Shown: positions 44,861 to 52,158 of the stretch, in pieces | Numbering within the stretch: position 1 is the first letter of the stretch | Layout: the number at the start of each line of letters is the position of its first letter | Assembly: GCF_001466665.1 (NCBI RefSeq) | Contig: NZ_KQ758903.1 | Location: forward strand, 307,684-371,683 | DNA: 64,000 nt | From: Dehalogenimonas alkenigignens | GTDB taxonomy: Bacteria > Chloroflexota > Dehalococcoidia > Dehalococcoidales > Dehalococcoidaceae | Direction: 5' to 3' | Translations under genes and position numbers: made by a program | The notes under the pieces: model-generated | The model's input: only the letters and a program-made list of their open reading frames with translations | Told to the model about the DNA's origin: nothing | Databases searched by the model: none

Positions 44861-44866
44861 TAGAAT
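44861..44866 (+). promoter_or_regulatory. trmD extended -10, leaderless arrangement
   Basis: TGCTAGAAT with TAGAAT at 44861-44866, only six bases before the GTG start at 44873. Confidence 0.5.
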
Positions 44867-44872
44867 TAATCC

Positions 44873-45628
44873 GTGCGCATCGACATCCTGACGCTGTTCC
44901 CGGAAATGTTCCAGGGGCCTTTCGCCGCCAGTATTTTAAAACGGGCGGCTGACCGCGGCCTGCTGGATATCCGGCTGCACAACATCCGGGACTGGGCGCA
45001 CGATAAACACCGGGTGGTTGACGATTCCCCCTACGGCGGCGGCGCCGGCATGGTGATGAAGCCGGAGCCGGTGGTGGCAGCTATCGAGGCGGTCAGGTCG
45101 TTGGACGATGCCGAGGCGAGGGTCGTCCTGCTGTCGCCGGGCGGCCGGCTGTTCAATCAGGCGCTTGCCGCCGAACTGTCGATAATACCCCGGCTGATCC
45201 TCGTCGCCGGGCACTACGAGGGGTTCGATGAGCGCATCCGGAATTATGTAGACGATGAGCTTTCCATCGGCGACTACGTGCTGTCCGGCGGCGAACTGCC
45301 GGCCATGGTGGTGGCCGATGCCGTGGCCCGGCTGATACCCGGAGTGCTGGGCTGCGGCGAGTCTCACCTTGAGGAGTCTCACAGCCCTTCAGCCGAAGGA
45401 CTGCTGGAATACCCCCACTACACCCGCCCGCCGGAGTTCCGGGGGCTTAAGGTGCCGGATATCCTGCTTTCCGGCAACCATGCCGCCATCGCCAGATGGC
45501 GCCGGCAGGAATCGATCCGGCGGACACTGACGCGGCGGCCTGAGCTCCTCAGCGGCGCGGAGCTGTCCAAGACCGACCAAAAAACGATTGAAGAGATACG
45601 CTCCGAACAGCCGCCGGACCCTGGCTAA
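44873..45628 (+). CDS. trmD: tRNA (guanine-37-N1)-methyltransferase
   Basis: Methylates G37 next to the anticodon to prevent frameshifting. It begins [16 protein letters not shown]. The knotted SAM site includes [13 protein letters not shown] and [29 protein letters not shown] marks the tRNA-contact region. 251 residues, starting at a GTG with a -10 element six bases upstream and no ribosome site. It is convergent with the flavoprotein gene, overlapping by four bases. It is separate from rplS, with which it is often clustered. Confidence 0.95.
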   Translation: MRIDILTLFPEMFQGPFAASILKRAADRGLLDIRLHNIRDWAHDKHRVVDDSPYGGGAGMVMKPEPVVAAIEAVRSLDDAEARVVLLSPGGRLFNQALAAELSIIPRLILVAGHYEGFDERIRNYVDDELSIGDYVLSGGELPAMVVADAVARLIPGVLGCGESHLEESHSPSAEGLLEYPHYTRPPEFRGLKVPDILLSGNHAAIARWRRQESIRRTLTRRPELLSGAELSKTDQKTIEEIRSEQPPDPG

Positions 45629-47094
45629 AGCTTTTTCTTCAGTTTTTCCAGGTTGTTGACAAAGCCCGGCATCAGCTCCAGGCCGAGCCGGATAATGGGA
45701 TTGGCGGCCATCCTGTCCAGGTAGCTGATATCGCCCATGCGCTTAAAGATGGCCTCCGAATAGGTCGGATAGGCGTGGTTGACGAAATGCAGGGTATGAA
45801 GCGGCTTGCGGTACACCCGCAGCAGTTCGGCTTCATGAGCCATTTCTTCGGCATGCAGTCCCAGGATATGGATGCCCAGCGGCTTGCCCCCGGCGTCGGT
45901 GATGAACTTGGCGACGCCGAAATCCTGCCGGTCCACCCGGGCCCGCCGCATTCGGCTGTATTCATAGTGATAAATCTTGACCTTGTCGCCGTACCGTTTC
46001 CGGGCTTCTTCTTCTGTCAGACCGACATGGGCCAGCGGCGGGCTGGTGTAGGTGATCCACAGGATAGTCCGGTAATCAGCCCGTTTTTTGATTAGCGGGA
46101 TCAGCGCGTTGTTGGCGGCGATAAGCGCCTGGTACTCGGCCACCGCGCCGGTCTGGAACGGGCCGACGACATCGCCGGCGGCATAGATGTTATCCGCCGT
46201 GGTGCGCATCCCCAGGTCGGTTTTGATGCCGCGCGGGGTGACGGCCACCCCGGCCTTATCCAGCGACAATCCTTCTATGTTGGGGACGCGGCCGATAGTC
46301 ATCAGCAGGGCTTCCGCGGTCAATACCCTGGTTTCGCCGGAGGCGTTCTTGATTTCGGCTGACACCTCTTTGCCGGAGCGGTAGAGCCTGACCGTCTGCC
46401 AGCCGGTCAGCAGCGCCACCCCGTTCTGGCGCATCCGGTCCGCCACCAGTTTGGTCATCTCCCGGTCTTCGCGGGCTAGGATGGTTTCGGCCAGTTCCAC
46501 CACCGTCACCTTAAGCCCCAGCATGCAGTAGGCGGTGGCGTATTCAATGCCGGCGGGCCCGCCGCCGAGGATGATGATCGAGGCCGGAAGCTTGTCCTCG
46601 CCGAAAATGTTTTCGGTGGTGAAATACGGCGTTTCGGCGGCGCCTTCGACGTTGAGACGCGCCGGGCTGCTGCCGGTGGCGATGATAAATTTGTTACCGG
46701 AAATAATCCGGCTGCCAAGCTTGATGCGGTGCCGGTCCACGAACGAGGGGGCGCCGAACTCGATGTCGATGCCCATCTGTTTGAAGCTTTCGGGATTGTC
46801 GATGGCGCCGACTTCCTCGATGACGCGCCGGACGTATTTGTTGACCAGCGAGGTGTCGATTGAAGAAAGCTGGCACTCCAGCCCGAATTCAGACGCCGCT
46901 TCCAGGTTGCCGAAGGCTTCGCCGGCGCGGATAAGGGCTTTGGTGGGAATGCAGGTCCGCAGCGAGCAGTTGCCGCCGAGGCGGCCCTTCTCAACCAGAA
47001 GAACTTTCTTGCCCAGCCCGGCGGCCATGCCGGCGGCGGAGAAACCGGCGATGCCGCCGCCTAGAATGATCAGGTCGTAGTCATATCTGGACAT
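45625..47094 (-). CDS. FAD-dependent pyridine nucleotide-disulfide oxidoreductase (dihydrolipoyl dehydrogenase / mercuric reductase type)
   Basis: 489 residues. An N-terminal FAD loop ([17 protein letters not shown]) is followed by the redox-active pair in [15 protein letters not shown] (CxxxxC). The NAD(P) loop is [13 protein letters not shown] and the second FAD motif is [20 protein letters not shown]. The usual C-terminal catalytic His-Glu region reads [12 protein letters not shown], fitting lipoamide dehydrogenase-like enzymes. No 2-oxoacid dehydrogenase is nearby. As the last gene of the heliorhodopsin operon it may reduce a special disulfide or quinone. Confidence 0.88.
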   Translation of the reverse strand: MSRYDYDLIILGGGIAGFSAAGMAAGLGKKVLLVEKGRLGGNCSLRTCIPTKALIRAGEAFGNLEAASEFGLECQLSSIDTSLVNKYVRRVIEEVGAIDNPESFKQMGIDIEFGAPSFVDRHRIKLGSRIISGNKFIIATGSSPARLNVEGAAETPYFTTENIFGEDKLPASIIILGGGPAGIEYATAYCMLGLKVTVVELAETILAREDREMTKLVADRMRQNGVALLTGWQTVRLYRSGKEVSAEIKNASGETRVLTAEALLMTIGRVPNIEGLSLDKAGVAVTPRGIKTDLGMRTTADNIYAAGDVVGPFQTGAVAEYQALIAANNALIPLIKKRADYRTILWITYTSPPLAHVGLTEEEARKRYGDKVKIYHYEYSRMRRARVDRQDFGVAKFITDAGGKPLGIHILGLHAEEMAHEAELLRVYRKPLHTLHFVNHAYPTYSEAIFKRMGDISYLDRMAANPIIRLGLELMPGFVNNLEKLKKKL

Positions 47095-47153
47095 CGGCTC
47101 CTCTACTGGGCTGGGTTATTTGTCTGACCCTCGACCGAGGGCCTGGCGGATTC

Positions 47154-47297
47154 TCAGCAGCCGGGCTCGCCCGGATGGCCGCAGCAGCTCTGCCGCCGGC
47201 TGATTTTTATCCAGTTGTTTCTGAAGGCTAGATAAATCTTGCGGCGCAGCGGCATCGGCGCCCACCAGTTGGTGAAAAAGGCTTTCAGGCTCGGCAT
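47154..47297 (-). CDS. Small 47-residue protein ending in a Cys-rich motif
   Basis: An ATG at 47297, six bases after the DUF1295 gene stop and with AAAGGGTG upstream, opens 47 codons. The product has an aromatic and basic body (LKAFFTNWWAPMPLRRKIYL) and ends CCGHPGEPGC. The three cysteines with His, and the repeated Pro-Gly, look like a metal- or disulfide-binding tail. A longer overlapping frame (47116-47307) is less protein-like. It is part of the heliorhodopsin operon; family not known to me. Confidence 0.65.
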   Translation of the reverse strand: MPSLKAFFTNWWAPMPLRRKIYLAFRNNWIKISRRQSCCGHPGEPGC

Positions 47298-47303
47298 GTC
47301 GGA

Positions 47304-48080
47304 TCACCCTTTCTTCGGCGGCAGCGGGATAAAACTGCTGGTGCGGTGCTGATAGTCAACATATTCCGGATTTTGGGACAACGTTTTTTCCAGCATCGGA
47401 ATCCCGGAGACCTTCAGAATCAGGAACGTAATCGTGACCGGGCTGATAATGCCTGCCCAACCATACTCCACGCCGAGGGCCATGGCAAATATGCCCCACC
47501 ACTGGACCACTTCGCCGAAATAGTTAGGGTGCCGCGAATAGCGCCACAGCCCGGCCTGAAGCACTTTGCCTCTGTTCTGGGGACCGGCGATAAACCGGTC
47601 CAGCTGATAATCCGCCGTCGCTTCGATAACAAAGCCGGCCAGCCAGATTACGGCGCCGACCGCGGTTAATAGACCGAACGGGGGCGCGGCAGCCCGGTTG
47701 ATCAGGACGATCGGCACGGCGACCAGCAACATCAAAACGCCCTGGACGATGAACACCCGTAAGTAGCTGTTCAGCAGCCAGGCCCGGCCCCACCCCTGCC
47801 TCATTTTCCGATACCTGAAATCCTCGCCCCGGCCGCGGTTGCGCAGGAAAATGCGCACCGCCAGGCGCATCCCCCAAACGGTGACCAGGGCGGCGGTCAG
47901 CAGCTTGACCCCGGAGACTTCGCCGGCGATAACCAGGGTCGTCAGCGTCACGGCGATGAATCCGATGCCCCAGCCGGTATCGGCGACGCTGTTGTTCCGG
48001 GTAAACGCCGCGATCACGAAGAGGAATGTCATGTAGCTGAAAATAACCAGGGCGGCGGCGGTGAATAAATCAGCGTTCAT
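47304..48080 (-). CDS. DUF1295 / steroid 5-alpha-reductase-like membrane protein
   Basis: 258 residues with about six membrane segments. The family signature is the C-terminal LWRYSRHPNYFGEVVQWWG, also typical of isoprenylcysteine methyltransferase- and sterol reductase-like folds. An upstream charged loop (RNRGRGEDFRYRKMRQ-like) is also conserved. It probably reduces or modifies a lipid or isoprenoid using a nucleotide cofactor. Position in the heliorhodopsin operon hints at lipid or retinoid chemistry, which is inference only. Confidence 0.85.
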   Translation of the reverse strand: MNADLFTAAALVIFSYMTFLFVIAAFTRNNSVADTGWGIGFIAVTLTTLVIAGEVSGVKLLTAALVTVWGMRLAVRIFLRNRGRGEDFRYRKMRQGWGRAWLLNSYLRVFIVQGVLMLLVAVPIVLINRAAAPPFGLLTAVGAVIWLAGFVIEATADYQLDRFIAGPQNRGKVLQAGLWRYSRHPNYFGEVVQWWGIFAMALGVEYGWAGIISPVTITFLILKVSGIPMLEKTLSQNPEYVDYQHRTSSFIPLPPKKG

Positions 48081-48095
48081 GGCCTGCTTCCCTCG

Positions 48096-48635
48096 CTACC
48101 TGAACAACGCCGCCCAGACCAGGGCGTCCAGCACGGCGGTATGAAAGGCAAAATAAAGGCTGCCGGCGACGGCCAGGCGGTAGGAGGCGCCGCGGGCGTT
48201 GCCCCGCAACTGTACCAGGGCAGCCGACAGCGCGATCGAAGCCAACCCGACCAGGGCAAGCACCGCCCTGATAGCCAGCCATAAAGCTTCGGAAGGCGAA
48301 CCGATATACAGATTGGTCAGGGGCATCCACAGCGCTGAAGGCAGCAGGATGCCGATAAAGATCCAGTAAAAGAGCTGGAACTTCCCGCCCGAGCCAATGC
48401 TGACCGATTCCGGCCGGATCTTGAAAAGCAGATAGTAGATGAAAGCGAAATAGCCCAGGGCTGATACCAGCATCGATACCGCGTACAGGGGGCGGATGGC
48501 GGCCGGGACGCCGCCCCAAAGGGCGTCGGCGCCGGAACCCAATCCGACGGCGTAGCTGCCGAGAACGGCGATGCCGCCGGCGGCGTTAATCGCGAACAGG
48601 ATTTTCTGAGCCGGGGCAAAGCGGGTCATCGGCAT
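48096..48635 (-). CDS. Membrane protein, five or so spans, unknown family
   Basis: 179 residues, almost entirely hydrophobic with about five membrane segments (for example LYAVSMLVSALGYFAFIYYL and LFYWIFIGILLPSALWM). No catalytic motif is seen. It begins one base after the DegV gene stop and precedes DUF1295 by 15 bases, so co-expression with the rhodopsin is likely. Size and aromatic content vaguely resemble small photoreceptor-associated or TspO-like proteins, but I make no such claim. Confidence 0.75.
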   Translation of the reverse strand: MPMTRFAPAQKILFAINAAGGIAVLGSYAVGLGSGADALWGGVPAAIRPLYAVSMLVSALGYFAFIYYLLFKIRPESVSIGSGGKFQLFYWIFIGILLPSALWMPLTNLYIGSPSEALWLAIRAVLALVGLASIALSAALVQLRGNARGASYRLAVAGSLYFAFHTAVLDALVWAALFR

Positions 48636-48636
48636 C

Positions 48637-49476
48637 TCACCCCGCCCGCCTGAGGCCGACCAGGAGCACCCCCGGCCCGCCGTGAACCCCGAGCCCCGCC
48701 CCCAACTCCGAGACCAGGATTTTCTCCGGATTCAGGAACTCCGCCAACCAGCCTCTCAGTTTTTCCGCTTCCTCCGCGGCGCGGCTGTGGACAACGGTGA
48801 TTTCAGTCACCGGGGCGTGTTTTCTGACGAATTCGATGATTTTTTCCATCCCCCTGCCGATCGTGCGCACCAGGCCGGCGCGGGCGATCTCACCGTCATG
48901 GAAGGTCAATAAGGGCATGACGTTGAGCACGCTGGAGGCCGCAGCCACGGCTCTGTTGATGCGGCCGCTCCGGGCCAGGTATTTCATGGTGCGGAACATG
49001 CCGAACATCCTGACCTGAGAGACAGCCGCTCTGGCTGCGGCGAGCACCTCCGCCAGACCGGCCCCGGATTTGGCAGCCCGGGCGGCGGCAAGGGCCACCA
49101 GCCCGAGGCCTGCCGAATTGTAAGCCGAATCCACCACTTCCACCGGGCAGCCGTAATCCGCCGCCCTGACAGCCATGACAGCCGAATTATAAGTGCCGCT
49201 GATCTTGGATGAGATATGGATCGAGACAATGGCGTCGGCATCCCTGGAGACTTCCTGGTAAACGGCGGCAAAGTCCTCCGGGTTGGGCTGGGAGGTGGCC
49301 GGGTGCTCTTCCGAGGCAACCAGCCTCGGATAGAGCTCGCCTGGTGTTATGTCCACGCCGTCGCGATAGACCGCCGCGCCGAAACGGACATAAATCGGGA
49401 TGATGGTAATGCCCAGATCGCGGGCGACCTCCGGCGGCAGGTCGCAGGTGCTGTCGGTGACAACTTTAACAGCCAT
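48637..49476 (-). CDS. DegV-family fatty acid-binding protein
   Basis: 279 residues. The N-terminal VVTDSTCDLPPEVARDLGI is the family hallmark, together with HPATSQPNPEDFA and the second-domain VLNVMPLLTFHDGEI. DegV proteins bind a single fatty acid and, in Firmicutes, present it to fatty acid kinase. No FakA-type kinase is in the window. It lies three bases after the heliorhodopsin gene. Confidence 0.93.
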   Translation of the reverse strand: MAVKVVTDSTCDLPPEVARDLGITIIPIYVRFGAAVYRDGVDITPGELYPRLVASEEHPATSQPNPEDFAAVYQEVSRDADAIVSIHISSKISGTYNSAVMAVRAADYGCPVEVVDSAYNSAGLGLVALAAARAAKSGAGLAEVLAAARAAVSQVRMFGMFRTMKYLARSGRINRAVAAASSVLNVMPLLTFHDGEIARAGLVRTIGRGMEKIIEFVRKHAPVTEITVVHSRAAEEAEKLRGWLAEFLNPEKILVSELGAGLGVHGGPGVLLVGLRRAG

Positions 49477-49479
49477 AAT

Positions 49480-50253
49480 TTACACCGGCCTGAGGGTGCC
49501 GGCAAAGACCTGCCACGCCAGCGCGGACTTGGCTATCAGGCTGAGCAGGATGTAGACGCGCTCGCCGAACAGGTAGTCGCGCCAGGGGCCGACTTTGCGG
49601 TACTGCAGCACCATGTTTAAAGCAAAGCTGAAGAAGAAGACGAACAGGGTGGGCAGGATGACGTAGACAAAGGTGGGGACGCCGCCATCAGCCTGGGACA
49701 GCGAGCCGAAGAAATAGATGGCGATGGCTACCCACGGCGCCACGCCGGCGATGCAGCCGACGGTATAGGAAATCCAGTTGGTCCGCTGGGTGGTTTGATT
49801 GTGGACTTCCATCACCAGCCCGCACAGGTTCATTACTGCGGTCAGAGCAAAGGCCATCAGCAGGGCGCCCAGATCATACACGCCGCACAGCATGGCGATC
49901 AGCACGATCATGAGCGAAGCGCTGAAGGAGTATTCATACCACCGGGCGTAGTTGATGCCCGTCTTGAGGTTTCTGACATACCAGCCGAATACCGGCGGCG
50001 AGGCGATGATGAAATGCGCGGCCGCCGACAGCAGCAGGAACACGGCGACCATGGCCCCGAGCGGCACATTGATCCAGACATCGGTCACCGGCCACAGCCG
50101 GCCGATGGTTTCATCAAAGGACAGGAACGAGGTGGTCACCGGCAGCTTGAAATCGTTGCTGAGAACCAGCACCGCCGCCGCCTGGATAAGATGCAGGAGT
50201 CCCATGAAAGCGTTGTAAACCCTGAGGCGTTTGAACTGCGGTTCGTACTCCAT
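49480..50253 (-). CDS. Heliorhodopsin
   Basis: 257-residue seven-helix retinal protein of the heliorhodopsin family, which sits inverted in the membrane relative to type 1 rhodopsins. The Schiff-base lysine is K242 in SLIAKSALAWQVFAGTL. The counterion is E107 in NYARWYEYSFSASLMIVLIA, with R104 beside it. Both conserved histidines are present (H21 and H80), and S238 lies one turn before the lysine. GCIAGVAPW and ALNMVLQYRKVGPW are further family stretches. All residues needed for retinal binding are kept. No carotenoid or retinal synthesis gene is in the window. It is flanked by DUF2177 (upstream) and DegV (downstream, three bases). Confidence 0.94.
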   Translation of the reverse strand: MEYEPQFKRLRVYNAFMGLLHLIQAAAVLVLSNDFKLPVTTSFLSFDETIGRLWPVTDVWINVPLGAMVAVFLLLSAAAHFIIASPPVFGWYVRNLKTGINYARWYEYSFSASLMIVLIAMLCGVYDLGALLMAFALTAVMNLCGLVMEVHNQTTQRTNWISYTVGCIAGVAPWVAIAIYFFGSLSQADGGVPTFVYVILPTLFVFFFSFALNMVLQYRKVGPWRDYLFGERVYILLSLIAKSALAWQVFAGTLRPV

Positions 50254-50283
50254 ATTACTCCTTCAAATTATTTGACGGCTCAT

Positions 50284-50694
50284 CTATCCGGCGACCGCCC
50301 GGGCCGCGGCATAGGAGATAAGGGAAACGGCGCCGGTCAGCAAGGAGCCCCAGACGATATCGGCGGCGACCACGGCGCCCGGCCACTTTTTCAGGGTGGC
50401 CAAATTGGACAGGTCATAGGTGGCATAGCTGACGCAGCCCAGCAGCGCGCCCAGGCCGCCGGCCTTAAGCGCCGAACCGGCTTCGACCGCCGGCGCCACA
50501 ACGAGCACCAGGAGGCCGAAAACATAAAGCAGATAAAAGCCCAGCGCCGGCTGCCATTTCAGCTTCTCCAGCATCAGGTCGGCCAGCTGCCGCCGGTAAA
50601 ATCCCCTGGCGATTTTGCCCAGCCAGACCAGGTCAATTGCCAGAAACGCTGCTAAAGACGCCACATAGACTGCGACCCACTGACCGATTTCCAT
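50284..50694 (-). CDS. DUF2177 membrane protein
   Basis: 136 residues with four membrane segments. The family pattern is in AIDLVWLGKIARGFYRRQL near the N-terminus and YATYDLSNLATLKKWP in the third loop. Function unknown. AGGTG lies just before the ATG at 50694. It starts 60 bases after the cupin gene and ends 30 bases before the heliorhodopsin start. Confidence 0.85.
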   Translation of the reverse strand: MEIGQWVAVYVASLAAFLAIDLVWLGKIARGFYRRQLADLMLEKLKWQPALGFYLLYVFGLLVLVVAPAVEAGSALKAGGLGALLGCVSYATYDLSNLATLKKWPGAVVAADIVWGSLLTGAVSLISYAAARAVAG

Positions 50695-50754
50695 ATCACC
50701 TCACATGTTGCCCCGCCGGGGAGTGTCAACCAACCGCCGCCGCGGCAAAGCCGG

Positions 50755-51141
50755 CTAGTGATGTTCCTCAGCTTCAGCCCTTTCGGCGTCAGCCTTGGTT
50801 TTATGGACCGTGCCGTCAGGGTGGTTCGGCGGAGAATAAATGGTGTACAGCTTCATCGTCTCCGTTTTGGAAGTGTTGACCACATTATGGTAGGTTCCGG
50901 CCGGGACGATAACGGCATCGCCGTCGCGGGCGACGTGCTTTTCATCGCCGAGGGTAAAAGTGGCTTCCCCCTGCTCAACCCGGAAGAACTGGTCAACGTG
51001 ATGGTGGACTTCATTGCCGATCTCTTCTCCGGGCTTGAGGCTCATGACCACCAGCTGGGCGTGTTTGCCGGTGAACAACACCTGCCTGAAATTGCCGTTT
51101 TTCAGAGTCTGCTTTTCGATGGGACCGAAGAAACCAATCAT
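50755..51141 (-). CDS. Cupin-domain protein
   Basis: 128-residue single-domain cupin. Metal ligands are in EVHHHVDQFFRVEQGE (two His and Glu) and TYHNVVN (His). The His/Glu-rich end (AEAEEHH) could hold more metal. Such proteins may be isomerases, dioxygenases or metal sensors. The start overlaps the stop of the Fur-family gene by four bases, so it is translated with the regulator. Confidence 0.85.
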   Translation of the reverse strand: MIGFFGPIEKQTLKNGNFRQVLFTGKHAQLVVMSLKPGEEIGNEVHHHVDQFFRVEQGEATFTLGDEKHVARDGDAVIVPAGTYHNVVNTSKTETMKLYTIYSPPNHPDGTVHKTKADAERAEAEEHH

Positions 51142-51545
51142 TGCGTTGCCTCCTTTTTAACTTTCTGTTCTTTTTTCTGGCAGGCCGGACATACCCCGTT
51201 GAACTGCACGGCGCTGCCGTTGACCTTGAAGCCGGTCCGCTCGACCACTTCCTGATGAAAGGTATGATCGAAAGGAACATCGACGTCGGCGACCAGGCCG
51301 CAGCTCCGGCAGCAAAGATGGCCGTGACCGCCGGTCCGGGCATCGTAGCGGCTCACCCGGCCGCCGATATACAGCTCGATGGCTTCACCCTTGCGGCAGA
51401 GTTTTTCAAGATTACGGTAGACCGTCCCCCGGCTGATGCGCGGCAGGCTGCTCCTGACGCTCTCATATACCTGCTCAGCCGTCGGGTGGACGGTGGTGGC
51501 TTGTAGGTACTCTAAAATCTTCTCTTTTTGCCTGGTGCAACGCAT
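51138..51545 (-). CDS. Fur/PerR-family metalloregulator
   Basis: About 135 residues from the ATG at 51545. A winged helix with ISRGTVYRNLEKLCRKGEA reads DNA. GHGHLCCRSCGLVADVD provides the H-C-C metal and zinc region and VCPACQKKE the second CxxC. The two CxxC pairs form the structural zinc site, and the arrangement fits PerR or Fur rather than Zur. A 7-base inverted repeat lies at its own promoter. It heads the cupin-heliorhodopsin series. Confidence 0.9.
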   Translation of the reverse strand: MRCTRQKEKILEYLQATTVHPTAEQVYESVRSSLPRISRGTVYRNLEKLCRKGEAIELYIGGRVSRYDARTGGHGHLCCRSCGLVADVDVPFDHTFHQEVVERTGFKVNGSAVQFNGVCPACQKKEQKVKKEATQ

Positions 51546-51557
51546 ATATTTCAATTC

Positions 51558-51580
51558 TTAATAGTAATTATTCCTATTAA
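51558..51580. promoter_or_regulatory. Palindromic operator, probably for the Fur-family regulator
   Basis: A perfect inverted repeat TTAATAG (51558-51564) n9 CTATTAA (51574-51580), AT-rich like Fur/PerR boxes, next to minus-strand TATATT-like -10 sequences at about 51580-51592. This suggests autoregulation. Confidence 0.65.
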
Positions 51581-51730
51581 TATAATATAATACAGATGCG
51601 CCTGAGTCAAAATAGACGGCGCCGGCGCCGGGGCTTGCTATCGGACCCCGGTTTATGATTTACTATTTGGTCTGTGACCTGATACCACCGCCGGTTCAGA
51701 CCGGCGCGGCAAATAAAGGAGTCCCTGTAA

Positions 51731-52081
51731 ATGAGAATCTCTGAACTGGTACCCCCGGCGGTGAAGGCCGACTTTCCGGAAGTCAACCCCGGCGATACGG
51801 TCAAGGTGCATGTCCGGATCATCGAAGGCGACAAAGAGCGCATCCAGGTCTTCCAGGGCGTGGTGCTGCGCAAGCGCTCCGGCACTGACGGCGGCAATTT
51901 CACGGTGCGCCGCCTGTCCTACGGCGTCGGCGTGGAACGCATCTTCCCCTTCGCTTCGCCGCTCATCGCCAAGATTGAAGTCACCCGCCGCGGCCGCGTC
52001 CGCCGCGCCAAGCTGTACTACCTGCGAGGCTTATCCGGCAAGGCTGCCCGCATCAAGGAAGAAAAAGAAACGGCGGCTTAA
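51731..52081 (+). CDS. rplS: 50S ribosomal protein L19
   Basis: 116 residues. The conserved [19 protein letters not shown] and [11 protein letters not shown] run is followed by [14 protein letters not shown] and [15 protein letters not shown]. The ATG has AAAGGAG upstream. A small GCCGGT/ACCGGC hairpin (about 51693-51708) lies in the leader. Confidence 0.95.
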   Translation: MRISELVPPAVKADFPEVNPGDTVKVHVRIIEGDKERIQVFQGVVLRKRSGTDGGNFTVRRLSYGVGVERIFPFASPLIAKIEVTRRGRVRRAKLYYLRGLSGKAARIKEEKETAA

Positions 52082-52105
52082 GCCGCCGCCCGATGCCTGC
52101 GACAT

Positions 52106-52131
52106 GAGGCTCTCCGATTGCGGAGAGCCTC
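52106..52131 (+). terminator. Hairpin between rplS and priA
   Basis: GAGGCTCTCCG (52106-52116) pairs perfectly with CGGAGAGCCTC (52121-52131) around ATTG. The following T-run is poor, so it may attenuate rather than end transcription. Confidence 0.55.
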
Positions 52132-52158
52132 GGTCAATTTAACGGAGCGGAGAGCGCT

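Noticed and set aside
47116..47307. 63-codon minus-strand frame downstream of DUF1295
   Set aside because: The overlapping 47-codon frame at 47154-47297 has a better ribosome site and a distinctive Cys-rich end.
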